64,000 nucleotides of DNA from positions 51,591,847 to 51,655,846 of the forward strand of contig OY755044.1 of assembly GCA_963576565.1 (NCBI GenBank). Reading direction: 5' to 3'. How positions within the stretch are numbered: the stretch's first letter is position 1; every line of letters begins with the position of its first letter. The position numbers and the translations under genes were made by a program. The DNA comes from Aspidapion aeneum (taxonomy: Eukaryota; Arthropoda; Insecta; Coleoptera; Brentidae). The notes under the pieces are model-generated. The model did no database searches and had not been told where the DNA came from. It worked only from the letters and a program-made list of their open reading frames with translations. Below, piece after piece: positions 1 through 12,900 of the stretch.

Positions 1-702
1 AGAATCTACATTTTAACTAGGACCAAACCGAGTAATAAAAGTGGTATTTGAGTTATAGAATAGCCAACGGACATGTAAATCCGTTATATACCGTTTCGTG
101 AAAGAATTATCGAATTGTTCTTTGCTGGAACTTTGAAAGGTATTCAATTGTGTCAAATTAAGAAAAAGAAACCGCCTGTGCTTTGGGAATCCTGTTTAAT
201 TTGTTTAGAGTAAGAAAGTTATTAAAATTTGATTCTTGTAGCAAGGTTAGACAAATAAAAGTGATACATTTTAGTTAAATTGCCTAAACATTAATTTTCC
301 AGCCATTCCATGAACCCGCTTTCTCGACTGTCTAAAAGCTAGCCGTACTGGCCGGTGGAGACTCTAAGCTCCCTTATATCTTAGAGTGGCGCCCAAGATT
401 CCGTCCGAAAGGGTAAAATATTGAGTGTCAAAGTAAAAGACCGAAGTTTGGCAACCCCGAACTAGGTCCCCTTTACAATGCAGATCATTAAAATATATAT
501 CTTTTTTAGGTTAGACTAGAAACACAAGCCTGACTTCATCCGAGTACAATGTTACAAAAATTATATATTAAAAATAGCGTAATCAAAATCATTTTTGGCT
601 CCGACGCAGTTCACATTTCACTTTTTTTCACTCTTAAAACTTTCGTTTGTGAGATATTACAGCCTAAGTTAAAAGCCGCTTCTATCGTGTCACCCCGTTT
701 GC
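1..702. other. Flanking sequence, no gene recognised
   Basis: No open frame with recognisable protein similarity is present. A short GC-richer stretch near 330-460 stands out from the AT-rich surroundings but matches nothing I know. The stretch ends where similarity to the inverted arm at 21210-21857 begins. Confidence 0.5.
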
Positions 703-927
703 ACACCCTAAGAATGCAAAATCGACTGGTCGTCCAAAAATCGTCGTGTGCAGGGGGTGGTGGGGGTAGATTTTCCAAAAATGTGGAAAACAATTGTTTT
801 GCATTTTTTGAATCTATAAAGTGTGCTCATGACTCCACCAAAAGCATATAGTAATATTACTATCAGAAACATTTATTTTTCAATGTTGAAAATATCGTTC
901 CCAATGCTTTTATATGGAGTTCCCTAT
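703..927 (+). repeat. Element A left arm, outer part
   Basis: This is the reverse complement of about 21635-21857, with scattered differences. It is interrupted at 927 by element B, and the next part of the arm resumes at 5126. Confidence 0.75.
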
Positions 928-1577
928 TAGTATAAGAGCCCAGTAGGATTTTGGGCTTGAATTGCAAACCGATACTCATATATTTTAATCGATTCGTCAT
1001 AAGACCATGTCCCAAAAAAAATGGAGATACCTGCGAAAATCCTGCATATACAAGCCGCCATCTTTGTTTAAAGATGGCGAAAAGGAGTTTGAATCAAATG
1101 TACGTAACTTTTTTATTAGGAAATCGATTTTACTCAGACAAATTGTGATTAGCTTCTACTATAATGGCCTCTCCAAAACACTACACATACATACACTTTG
1201 TTTTTTATTTGTCTCTATACTATAAATTCTGTAAGTTCCTTTAATACGCTGTTTTTTTTAGGTTTTTTGATTTTTTAAAGAAAATTACGGGTTTTACAAA
1301 AAAAATATAAATAATAAAAAATATGCAGATTGTTAAGGTGTATTCATGATGGGTCTAATATTTGCTGTAGATTAAGCCGTTCTCGAGTTACACTCAAAAA
1401 ACACTAAATTGGCCTATACCTACCCCTGGGTACAAAATTTTTATATTTTCACCAAAGTCATGAAAGTTACTAAAAAACTAAACAGATCGAAAAAGGATGT
1501 CAAGCTAAATAAGAAACGGCTATTAGTTTCAAAAAGAAACGATACTGAGGTAGAAATGGCGGCTTAAACATGGGGTG
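928..1577 (+). repeat. Element B left terminal inverted repeat
   Basis: It pairs with about 4483-5125 in inverted orientation over roughly 640 bp. Open frames inside it at 951-1225 are mirrored by the frame at 4915-5121, so they reflect the repeat rather than genes. Confidence 0.75.
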
Positions 1578-4482
1578 TCCCAAAAATCTGGGTCTAACCA
1601 AATATCTGCCCAACTATTGAAGATAACTGAACCATATTTGGTAGTGATTGATGACATCGAGACATTTATTTTATGCACACATTAACAAAAACGTTTAAAA
1701 AATACACTAAGAAAAAAGTTATATTTATATTTTAGCTATTTATTCGGTTTTTATTTTCTAAAAAACGCCCTGTATTTCTATAACGGAGCAATGTCGGATT
1801 AAAGTAATTGGCTTTTAATTGTCTTATTTTGACCTCAGAAATATATCTTAGGCTTTTGCACTGTCCTTTCATAGACGCAGATTGTATAAGTAATTTTTTA
1901 TACGACTGTCTTGTAAAAGGGGGTTTTGCGCACGGAGAACACGATCTGAAAATGGCATTTTGCGCACGCTGTGTGCAAAACGTTTTGCACACGCTTATGT
2001 CATTTTTGCGCACGCCTATGTCATTTCTGCATACGGGTCTCCCGTCATTGTGATTTTTGTTGTTGTCACCCATCAATATAAGTTGGCTTAGTTCCGTAGC
2101 AACCGTCACTGCTCGTATGTTTTGTTGATTAGATACGTCAAAAAATTGTTGAATTTTTAGAGTTTTGTTGTAAAAATGTCGGAAATAAAAACAAGTTAAA
2201 TTAAAATTTGATTTTTTTTTCTTTATTAGCAGTCGTATAAAAAATATTGTAAAAAACTCGTTTGCACACTCCCTCGGCTTGAAGACCTCGCCTTCGGCTC
2301 GGTCTACCAAACTGTCTCGATCGTGTGCAAAGAGTCGTTTTCAAACCTTGTTGTTTAAATAACTATTATCCATATTTTCGTGCTTTTCCATGTTTTTCCC
2401 GGGTATGCTGTAATTGACCAGAGGCAATCAACCAAAATCTTAAACTACATGGCAATACCAACAAAAAATATGTGGCAAAAATTCCCACCTATGGGGGATG
2501 GCGGGTATAACTATGGTTAAAAATTTGTAAAAAATGGTGAAATAATAAGTTTGACAGACGATAGATTTGGACACGTTTTTCGTCATAGGTAAGGGACAGT
2601 TGGCGTACATGGTTTTTCAAAGACCTTTCAAACAAGATATCTCTCAATAGGGTTTTTGTTTAACACAACAAACTTGTGAATTTTGACAAAAACTGAAAAA
2701 ATTAGTTTTGACAGATTTGATTGTGTAGACAGTTAACGGCTATATCAAAATATTTAATTTTCAAATACCTTTATAACGAGGTATCAATCGATAAGGATTT
2801 ATAATTAACATTTTTAAGTTGATCGCCCCTATGCCGCCCCCTAATGCAGGGGTAGCACAACCGCCCCTTCATAAAATAGATCTCTTGATGATTCGGTTCG
2901 GTTCGATTTCTGCCAAATATGGTTCGGTTATCTTCAATAGTTCAGAACATCTCCTTCTTACCCTCTTGGCTAATTTCAGTGCCAGGAAGAGTAGAAATAA
3001 TACAAAAAAAAGAAATTTTAATCTTAGCAACCATCTCAGGCCGTTTTAAAAAATAGTAAAATTAAAGAGCCCTCAAAAAGTTGGCGGCAAATTCAGTTAA
3101 AAAGGGTACACTAGAAGATGGGATTTTCAATAAACCAACACATATTAAAACGACTTATTTTATAAGAATTTTTAATGGGTCATATAGAAATAGCGGTATA
3201 TGATACCGCTAACAGCGTTAATGTAAGTTTTTTTCATTACACTACTGAGTAAATCCATTGAAAAAAACTTTTTAAACTGATGCAACTAGTAAACGAAATG
3301 ATCGATGGCTGGTTCGGTTTATCCATTTATCAGGGACAAGTACTACGAATTTACTTTTTTACCTGAAATAAAGCAAATATTTACCTGTAGATAAGCAGGT
3401 ACTAAAACTAAAAGAAAAGTTTAGGCCTATTAAATATAGTATATATTCCGGATACATTTACCTATTTATTTTATGGAGATTTATGTAAGAAATACAATTT
3501 TGGATAAATGTAAAAAAAGCAGAAACTAAAAATTGTCTTAATTATTATATATTTATTTATTGATCGACATTACAAAAACCCCTGTAAATAGTTTTAACTC
3601 CTATAGAACATCTGTATCATTTTATCCAAAATTGTATTTCTTACACATTTTTCGAAATTGAACTTTATCTGGGACACCCTGTATGTTATCTCGGTATTGA
3701 AAATTCATGAATAACGAAGTAGAAATAGTGCCAATTGAAATGGAGATGAAAAGTGACAATTAGGGTTAAAAAGTGGCAGACCAGGCGTAAAAAAAAGTAC
3801 GAAAAGTAGCGTATAAAGCATTTTTTTTCTTGGCGCATTGTAGAGGGTGACACCAGTTTTAAATAAAAGTTTCACTTTAGAAATACTACCGCAAGAACAA
3901 AGGGAAATATACCAAATCAAAATTATTATCAAAAAATTTCAAAAAATTAATTTGGAAAAGTATAATGTTTTAATTATGCAACAGTTAAAATATCGAAATG
4001 CGGATTCGACTAGTTATAAAATTTGTTTTGGGCGCCAGGCGGCACCGTATTCAAAATTTTTAAAAATTTGTTTTTGTCATCAAAATTGGATAATTTTGTC
4101 TACAAATAAAAAAAAGAACCAAGTCTCTAGTTCAAAATATTCAGAAGTTGCCAAAATCACGTGACCACCTGTCAATTTAACAGAAAAGTATCAAATATTT
4201 TTTTAAAAGATTTTTGACGCTGAGTTTAAATATGTAACTAATGGATGTATGTAAATATGGAGCCATGCCATTGTCGTCCTTCTATGGAACGAAAACATCG
4301 AATTGTGTATGCCGCATATTTTTTGCTTTTTCAGGAAAACTATTAACTTTACGACAAAAAGTGTACTATCCTTGTTTGAAGATAATTAAATTGTCTTTTA
4401 GCGGGGTTATATTTTGACCCCGTGGGGGGTTCGTTTTACATAAAAAAATTAACCTCAAAAATTAAATTGTAAATTACGCTTC
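1578..4482. other. Element B interior, non-coding
   Basis: AT-rich sequence with no recognisable protein. Around 1925-2040 a short motif containing TTTGCGCACGC or TTTTGCACACG recurs in both orientations. A 24-bp inverted pair (3486-3510 with about 3620-3645) flanks 110 bp and ends next to the motif GGGACACCCTGTA at 3670. Confidence 0.5.
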
Positions 4483-5125
4483 GGTCATGTTTAATCCGCC
4501 GTATCTACCTCAGTATCAGTTTCTTTTTGAAACTAATAGCCGTTTCTTATTTAGCTTGACATCTTTTTTCGATCTGTATAGTTTTTTAGTAACTTTCATG
4601 ACTTTGATGAAAATATGAAAATTTTGTACTATTAGGTATAGGCCAATTTAGTGGATTTTTGAGTGTAACTCGAGAACCGCTTAATCTACAGCAAATATTA
4701 GACTCAACATGAATACATCTTAACAATCTGCATATTTCTTATTTCTTATGTTTTTTTTGTAAAACCCGTAGTTTTCTTTAAAAAATCAAAAAACCTAAAA
4801 AAAAAACAGCGTATTAAAGGAACTTACAGAATTTATAGTATAGGGACAAATAAAAAACAAAGTATTGATAGTGTTTTGGAGAGGCCATTATAGTAGAAGC
4901 TAATCACAATTTGTTTGAGTAAAATCGATTTCATAATAAAAAAGTTACGTACATTTGATTCAAACTCCTTTTCGCCATCTTTAAACAAAGATGACGGGTT
5001 GTTTGTGCAGGATTTTCGCAGGTATCTTCATTTTTTTGGGACATGGTCTTATGACGAATCGATCAAAATATATCGGAGTATCGGTTTGCAATTCAAGCCC
5101 AAAATCCTACTGGGCTCTTAGACTA
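4483..5125 (-). repeat. Element B right terminal inverted repeat
   Basis: Inverted partner of 928-1577. Confidence 0.75.
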
Positions 5126-5265
5126 TATTAAACAAGTGCTCGCCCTGAAAACGCGTATTTATAATAATTTATAACGTGTTATAACTCGAGAACCCTTTGC
5201 TTAATCAAAAAAACACCTTGATTTTTAAAAAATGTCAATCGGACGCATAGTTTTTTTTAAAGTAG

Positions 5266-5670
5266 TGTTACGGGTTCACAACGACAAATTAAAACTCGCA
5301 ATTGTTGAAAACGATACGTCAATTTATTTCGACAAATTATGTACAAAAACACGCACTTAAACTTGCTAATAACTCACTACTATAATCGGTCTATTAACTT
5401 CGTGTTAATATCGCACGACCACTACAGCACGTTATCTGTGACTGACTCCTGGTGCGCGACCTCGGCCCTATATATAGGATCGTCCATCTCTCTCGAACTT
5501 TCCGGCAGCCTTCGACGTCCGGAAAGTTCCCGCACTACCGCGACCGCAAGCCACAGACAACGCAACTAAAACCTAGACTAAGAATACAACCTTAAGATAA
5601 ATCGACCTAATACTACACTAAACCTAAATAAATTCCAATTATAAAATTTAAATAACTTAAATTTGTAACA
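5266..5670 (-). repeat. Gypsy 3' LTR (405 bp)
   Basis: Matches 18936-19314 across its length, apart from about 26 extra bases near 5515-5545 and scattered substitutions. It starts TGTTACGGG and ends TGTAACA, and contains the same TATATATA box (5469-5476). Confidence 0.92.
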
Positions 5671-5684
5671 CTATCCTCCTCTTC
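5671..5684 (-). other. Gypsy polypurine tract
   Basis: Read on the minus strand this is GAAGAGGAGGATAG, directly abutting the 3' LTR. Its position and purine content fit the plus-strand priming site of an LTR retrotransposon. It overlaps the ancestral pol stop codon (TGA at 5683-5685). Confidence 0.8.
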
Positions 5685-8600
5685 AGGTTTGATCGTCTCG
5701 ATCAACATTTCCCAGGTAAGGTTTTAGTCTGTCTAGATGAACAACTTTCATCTTGGACTTCGGGCTTCTCTGGATTCGGTAGACTACATCATTAATTCTC
5801 TTAACAACTTTATAAGGCCCTTCCCATGGTGGTGTCAACTTAGGTGATCTTCCTTTCTTGCGTTGAGGATTGTATAGCCAGACTTAATCATTCTCTTTGA
5901 ACCCTGAAGAGTTTGCTTTCAGGTCATATCTCGCTTTCATGCGGTCACTGGCTATTTCTATTCGCTCTCTAACCACTTCATGGATATCGTGCAGCTTTTG
6001 CCTTAAACGTTCGACATAGTCATTAACCTCTAAGTGTGCTTCTTCAGGTGAACCAAACATGATATCACATGGTAAACGCAGTTCTCTACCAAACAGGATA
6101 CTAGATGGAGTAGCTCCTGTCGTATTGTGAATGGCAGTTCTATAGGCCATCAAAAACAATGGAACATATTGGTCCCAATCTGTTTGGTGCTCATCAACAA
6201 CTTTGCAAAGATGTTCCTCTATTGTTTTATTAAATCTTTCAACCATGCCATCTGACTGCGGATGCAAAGCAGTAGTCCGTGTTTTATGTATTCCTAAAAG
6301 GTCACAGAGATTCTGGAAGAGCTTTGATTCAAAGTTTCTTCCTTGATCTGAATGTAGTTCCAAAGAAATGCCAAATCGGCTGAAAACATCATTTACCAGA
6401 ACTTCTGCAACTGTAGCGGCCTTTTGGTTAGGCAAAGCAAAAACTTCTGGCCATTTGCTAAAATAATCCATGACAACAAGGATGTATTTGTTGCCCTTTT
6501 TAGTTTCTGGAAATGGTCCGGCCACATCAATAGCAATGCGTTCGAATGGCAGACCTACGTTATATTGTTTCATTTGACCTCTGGACCTTGTTTTGGGACT
6601 TTGGCTGGCTGCACAAGTCGAACATCGGCGGCACCAGTTTTTCACATCTTGAAAGTAATTGACCCAATAAAATCGGTTTCGAATTTTGTCCATGGTTTTA
6701 TTTATGCCTAGGTGCGCGCCTGATTTTCCACCATGGCATTTGGCCATTATATTGTCTACCATGCTCCTAGGAACCACTACTTGATAAATCACAGTAAGGC
6801 CATCAGCACTTTCCCAGGCACGTTTAAGGATGTTTTCTTCTACTATCAGTGAATCCCATTGTGCCCACAGTGATTTGAATATCACCCCTTGGTTTGCGAT
6901 ATCTTGCCATGATGGTCGTGGCTTGTTCTCTTCTTTCAATCGCAAGATAGGTCCTACATCTTTGTCGTTAAGTTGTGTGGTTCTAATCGAAGCCGACATC
7001 CATTCTTCATCTGGTTCTAACTTTATCTGGCGCACGTAGGTAATTCCTTCTTTCTGGTCAATTTTCCTGCAATGTTTACAATCCTCGGGGCAAGGTCTTC
7101 TGGACAATGCATCTGCATTATTATGCACCCTTCCTGCTAGGTGCTTAATTTGATAATGGTATTGTTGTAGCTTTTCGATCCATCTCGCGACTTGCCCCTC
7201 AGGTTGTTTCATTTTCATGAGCCACTGTAACGCAGCATAATCCGTTCTAATCAGAAACTCTTGTCCGTAGAGATATTTGTGAAAGTGATCTACGGATTTA
7301 ACTATGGCTAGGAGCTCCTTTCTAGTAACACAATAATTTCTCTCTGGTTTGGATAGCTTCTTGCTGAAAAATTCGATGACCCGTTCTTCTCCATCTTGTA
7401 CTTGGGAGAGTACTGCTCCTATGCCATCGTTGCTCGCATCAGTATCTAATATGAATTTTCCTTTTGGAATGGGATATGCAAGAATCGGACTAGAACATAA
7501 TGCTGCTTTTAGTCTTCTAAATGCTTGGTCACATTCGGTATTCCATTTGTAAGAAGCTTTATCTTCTGTAAGTCTATGTAACGGAGACGATATTTTGGCG
7601 AATCCTTCTACAAATCGTCTGTAGTATGTACACAGACCCAAAAAGCTTCTCAATTCATGTTTGTCACGAGGTTGAGGCCATTCTTTTATTGTTTGTAGCT
7701 TCTTTTCTTCGGTATGGATGCCTTCTCGGGAAACGACGTGACCCAGGAACTCAACTTTTTCTTGAAACAGAAAACATTTCTTTGAGTTCAATTTAAGATT
7801 TGCGTTCCTGATTCTTGAGAATACTTCTCGTAAATTATCTAGATGATCTTGAAATGATTTCCCCATTACTATGACATCATCTAAATAGACTAGGCAGGTT
7901 TTCCAAGTAAGGCCTCGTAGAACGACTTCCATTAGTCTTTCAAATGTAGCTGGGGCATTGCACAGGCCAAATGGCATCACATTAAACTGATAAAGTCCAC
8001 TTCCAGCAGAGAATGCAGTCTTCTCTTTATCTCTTTCAAAGATTCCTACTTGCCAATACCCACTTTTCAGGTCAAGAGTAGAAAACCAATATGATCCTGC
8101 CAACGTTGTTAATGTGTCGTCTATTCTTGGCAGTGAGTAACTATCTTTCTTGGTCACATCGTTAAGTTTCCTGTAGTCGACACAAAATCTAGTACTTCCA
8201 TCCTTTTTAGTGACCAACACCGCAGGATATGACCAAGGACTTGATGACTCTTCAATAACACCGTCGCTGAGCATTTTATTAATGAGATTGTGAACTTCTT
8301 CATGCTTGGCCATTGGTAGTCTTCTTGGGGGTTGTCTTATCGGTTGGGCATCGCCAGTGTTGATAGCATGTTGAATAAGGTTTGTGCGTCCCGAACTACT
8401 CCTAGTTTCGAAGATATTACTTTGTTCTTCTATAAACTCTCTCGCTTTACTAAATTCTTCCGGAGTGAGATGTTGCCAAGTTGACTCAAATTGCTGAAGT
8501 ACCTCCATTGGTAACTTGCTTGTATCCTCGGAAGTTGGCTCTTCACATCTTGTTACTTTCTGTACTGGTTCAAATAATGCTACCACCTCCCCCTTATTAA

Positions 8601-9187
8601 TTTTGACACTATTTGGGAAAATATTGGCGACTCTATTCGGGATGTCTTTATCGGTTTTAACTAGTGATTTTGCAACGAGGTAGGTGTTGGGTGTGTTTTG
8701 TTGGCTTATGAGTCCGACGCAGCTTGATGTTTTAGTTTCCAGCCTCCCAAAAATTATGGTCTCACTGTTACCGACTAGTCTTGTTGTGCATACTGCCACC
8801 ACCTTAATTGGTTCTTTATTGATGTGACTATTTGACAAAATGAACTCTTCGTTCCCAAATCTTAGGGTATTAAGTTTATTATCAAACGCAAATCCATGTT
8901 TACTTATCAGGTCCATTCCCAAAATAAATTCGTCTTCTATGACTGCAACTAATACCGAGTGGCGAATCTTCAACCTCCCCAGCTGTAGGTCTATGTCTGT
9001 CTGCCCCAACACGTCGGCGGATTCTCCAGTCACAGTCTTAAGTGTTATTTTCTTTTCTGTTGGTCGAATTTTATATCTCGTTGCAATTTTGAACTTAAGC
9101 AATGATATGGAAGCACCAGTGTCTACTGTTATATTAACTTTTCTTCCATTAATAAGTCCGTCGATGTTAAGACTGTCAGCAGTATGT
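5683..9187 (-). pseudogene. pol: Gypsy pol: protease, reverse transcriptase, RNase H, integrase (defective)
   Basis: The main open frame (9102-5884, 1072 codons) continues upstream to a stop at 9187-9189. The protease motif VDTGASIS lies just upstream of 9102. The reverse transcriptase follows, with LVTKKDGSTRFCVDYRKLN, the catalytic box VYLDDVIVMG and MPFGLCNAPATFERLM. RNase H (FILDTDASNDGIGAVLS) comes next, then the integrase zinc region (H-H-C-C around SGAHLGINKT and CRRCSTC). The integrase core has its three acidic residues in AIDVAGPF, LHSDQGRNFES and GMVERFNKTIEEHL. The frame ends at a TAA (5884-5886); reading on past it is still coding-like for about 65 codons to the ancestral TGA at 5683-5685. 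The break looks like a simple nonsense mutation. There is no envelope frame. Confidence 0.93.
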
Positions 9188-9242
9188 TATAAGCTCTTGA
9201 TAGAGTAAATTTTGGGGGCTAAATTCCCATTAGCCAACACCC

Positions 9243-9247
9243 GCCCC
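9243..9247. other. BEL/Pao target-site duplication (left)
   Basis: GCCCC, repeated at 16426-16430. Five bases is the usual length for BEL/Pao. Confidence 0.88.
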
Positions 9248-9728
9248 TGTTGTGTTTTGAGGGTTGAGAGCTGCGGGACTGTAAGCGCTGGCCGTTTTAT
9301 AAAATCTGGGTGCAAAAATCCTTAAAAGGACGATGTAAAAATACTAATTTCTCCGAGCCACACAAAGACAATATAGAGGATTGGCACTCACCTTTTCAGC
9401 TGTTTCCGTCGTCCAGAGGAGCTCCTCTCGCTGGCCCAGTCGTTGCAGTCGATCCACACTAGAATCACTTGTTTGTGTAATGGTTTAGTTTGATTTTCTA
9501 AGAATTTTATTGGATTTTTTGGTTAATAGAATTTATCACCATGCTGCGTGGTGATCTCGACAGAATACGACAGACGAATATTTTTTTGGTTACGCCTTTT
9601 TGCGCAGATTCATTTTTCGTAGATGGCGCTGGCGTTTTGCTTGTGCCAATCAAATTGAAATTGTGTGGGTTTTCCGAATACGGGAATTTGGCGCAAAATT
9701 TGAATTTAAAATTAAAGTTGCACGAACA
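9248..9728 (-). repeat. BEL/Pao 3' LTR (481 bp)
   Basis: Starts TGTTGTGTTTTG and ends CACGAACA on the plus strand. The same bases occur at 15945-16425. The open frame at 9541-9744 lies inside the LTR and is duplicated in the other LTR, so it is not a separate gene. Confidence 0.95.
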
Positions 9729-9742
9729 TTTTCCGCCCACTT
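9729..9742 (-). other. BEL/Pao polypurine tract
   Basis: On the minus strand the bases before the 3' LTR read AAGTGGGCGGAAAA, a purine-rich run immediately next to the LTR. Confidence 0.75.
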
Positions 9743-9939
9743 AAAACGAAGTTTTACATTGAGATTAATTGAATAAACAAATGGCTATATAAAAAGAATA
9801 TAAGTTAATTCAAAACCTTAAAGGGTAGGTAATTAAATCCGTTTTAGGTTTATAGATCAAAAGGAAAAAAAATGAAAAAAAATATATATATATATATTCT
9901 AGATAACGACACACGAAACAAAAGAAGTTGCTTGGGAGT
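9743..9939. other. BEL/Pao 3' untranslated region
   Basis: AT-rich sequence between the gag-pol stop and the polypurine tract, including a short (TA)n run near 9880-9895. No gene. Confidence 0.6.
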
Positions 9940-12900
9940 TTAGTGCGCATCTAAAGGTAGTGGGCACAACTTGACCACGGGACGAGTGAAAAGTCCGTGT
10001 TGTGTTTTAACCATAGCAACTCGAATGTGATTATCCCGACCAGGATGTACAGATACTATTCTACCCAGCAACCAGTGTAATGGCGGCCTAGTTTCATCCT
10101 TAATTAATACAAGCTTATCTAGCTTGATTTCAACCGAAGGGTCCGACCACTTAGAACGCTGTTGTAAAGTATTTAAGTACTCGAGTTTCCAACGCTTCCA
10201 GAAATCGGCATGAATTCGTTGGATAAGTTGCCAACGCTTAAGGGTATTAACTTTAAGGGTAGAAAGGTCAGGATCAGGACACGAATTAAGGGGTTCCATT
10301 GTGAGGAAATGACCCGGAGTCAAAGACGTAAGATCGTTTGGGTCAGAGCTTTGCTCACAAAGGGGTCGAGAATTGAGTAATGCCTCTATTTGGGCGAGGA
10401 GAGTATAGAGCTCTTCGAAGGTTAGTATCTGGTCACCGATGACCCGATACAAATGTGTTTTTATGGATTTGACTCCTGCTTCTGCTAGACCATTTAGGTG
10501 GGGGGCTCCCGGACTATTAAGACACCATTTGATTTTTAAGCTCTCAGAAGCTAATTTCGAAAGATTATGGAGCTCCTTAATAGCCCCAACAAAGTTTGAG
10601 CCTCTATCACTTGTGATTTGGACACAAGTGCCACGTCTAGCGACAAAGCGTCGTAAAGCAGCGATGCACGCCTCTGTGGTTAAATCCGAAACAAGCTCGA
10701 TATGGATTGCTTTGACAGAAGTATCGACAAAGACTGCGATATATGATTTACCAACTTGTGCTCCACGACGTCTCTGACCTACAAAGGTTTTGATTGGGCC
10801 TGCATAGTCTAAGCAAACGTGTGAAAAACATTTTAATTGTGACGTTCTAAAAGAAGGTAAATCCGACATGTACGGAGTATACGGTTTTGGTTTTAAGCGA
10901 AAGCAGGGAATACATTGCAATAAAACCCTCTGAATAGCTCGACGTGATGACATAATCCAAAACTTTTGACGAATTAAGTATTGGACTGTGTTTATTCCGG
11001 GATGTAAATTTTCGTTATGAGTTTGAATAATGATCAATTGGGTTAATCTATGAGATTTCGGCAATAATAAGGGATGTTTTGCCTCAAAGGAGAGTTGAGA
11101 ATGCCGTAAGCGTCCGCCCACTCTAAGGAAACCCAATTCGTCCAAAAAGGGCGCGAGTTTACGAAACGGCTTAGGTAATAGCTGAGTATTTTGAATTTTT
11201 TGAATGATATCTGAAAAACACTCTTCTTGGACCCTTTTAACTAAAACAAGTAGAGCCTTGTGTAGTTCAAAAGCGGAAAAAACGCCGGATAAAGGGTCAA
11301 CTGAGGTTTTTCGATTGTGAATAAGTCTTAGAAAATGACAAATGATTTTTTGAATGGTATTTAAATTGGATATTTTATCGATTAATCTATCAAAAAAGTT
11401 TTGATTTTGAATTTCTGCCGTCAGCACCACTGAATTTTCCGGTTTTTCTTCTTTGAGAACCTCGTCCGGAACTCCCAAAGAACGTTCATTTATAAACCTT
11501 TGAATTTGCCACTCCGTAGTGGGCAAGGTAATCCATGGAGGGCCGTGAAACCAAAGAGGGTGATTTATTAAGTTATTGGGCGACAACCCTCTGCTAGCGC
11601 AGTCGGCAGGGTTCTCGAGTGAAGTAATGTGATACCATGGGACTTCGGGGATTGTTTCTTGAATACGACTCACGCGGTTTGCCACAAAGGTCTTCCACTT
11701 GTGAGGTGAAGATGTGACCCAATGAAGCGTGACCTGTGAGTCCGAGAACGCAAGAATTTCATCGATTACGAGTAATGATGAATAGGTGCGAATAACTAGT
11801 TCGAGTAAATCAGCTAATAGAGTAGCTCCAAGTAGTTCCAAACGTGGGATTGAAATAGTGTGTAAGGGAGCAACCCTTGACTTGCCCATGACTAGAGCAG
11901 TTTTGATAATTTTATTTGGTAATTCGACGCAAACGTATACGCAAGAAGCGTATCCTAGCTCGGATGCATCGCAGAAACCTAGCAATTGACATCGTTGAAT
12001 ATTATTCGAAAAAATATGTCTAGGTATACAAAGATTCGAAAGAGTGGTTAATTGATTATTGAATTGATTCCAAAGAGTTTTGATTGGATCGGGGGGTATT
12101 TCATCCCAATCAGTTTTGCATAACCAAAGTTTTTGCATAATCACTTTGGCTAAAAATGAAACAGGCGATAAGAAACCTATAGGATCCCAAATTTTAGCGA
12201 TAGCCGATAAAATATTCCTTTTGGTGCAAGGTTTTTCACAAGGGGTACAAGAATAGGTAAAAGTATCTGTAGAAGGGTGCCATTGAAGGCCCAACACCTT
12301 AATCGATGTTGAAGAATCGTCTTCAAAGGTAACAGGGATCTGACAATCAGCGGGCGACAAATGTGAAAGAAGTTTCGGATTATTTGATGCCCATTTTCTT
12401 AATTCAAATTTTCCCAATTTAAGCAACGCTATGAGATCCTTTTGAAGTGATAAAGCACCTTCTAGAGAGTTAGCTCCACAGCAAATATCGTCCATGAAAA
12501 TGTTATTCAAAAGGACCTGGGATGCTTCAGGATAATTCTTAGCCTCCAGGATGGCTAGTTCTCTAAGAGTTCTAATAGCTAAATAGGGACTTGAACTAAC
12601 ACCAAACGTCACTGTATTAAGCTTGTATTCCTGCAGGGGTTCATTGGGATCAAATCGCCAAAGTAGCCTTTGGTAGTCCCGATGAATTGGATTAATTTGA
12701 ATTTGTAAAAAGTGCTGTTTTATATCAGTCAAAAATACGATAGAATAAAATCTGAATTTTAATAGAATTTCGGAAATATCGGCTTGTAATTTTGGTCCTA
12801 TTAAAAGAGTTTCGTTCATGCTTAGGCCTTTCGAACCCTTAATCGAGGGGTTAAAAACCACCCGGAGTTTAGTTGTTGATTTGTCAAGACGAAGGACTCC

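Larger units (their letters stand above)
928..5125. mobile_element. Element B: 4.2-kb TIR element, unclassified
   Basis: About 640 bp at the left end (928 to about 1577) is the inverted copy of the right end (about 4483-5125), with a few substitutions. The termini read TAGTATAAGAGCCC and TAGTCTAAGAGCCC. Flanks are TAT at 925-927 and TAT at 5126-5128. The uninterrupted copy of the target near 21633 has only one TAT, so the duplication is 3 bp (5 bp TATTA is an equally valid parse). No transposase motif is seen in the interior. The longest open frame (1732-2310, minus, 192 codons) resembles nothing and is compositionally unremarkable. It is probably non-autonomous. Confidence 0.72.

Noticed and set aside
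389..410. Possible retroviral-type primer site (TGGCGCCCAA) with an LTR to its left
   Set aside because: Only about ten bases match the tRNA-Lys primer pattern, and no second LTR or coding sequence is found nearby.
1732..2310. 192-codon minus-strand frame in element B as a transposase
   Set aside because: No motif or catalytic residues, low-complexity composition.
5339..5569. Open frame MYKNTHLNLLI in the Gypsy LTR as an accessory gene
   Set aside because: Located across the LTR promoter on the strand opposite to gag-pol, and it differs between the two LTRs after the indel.
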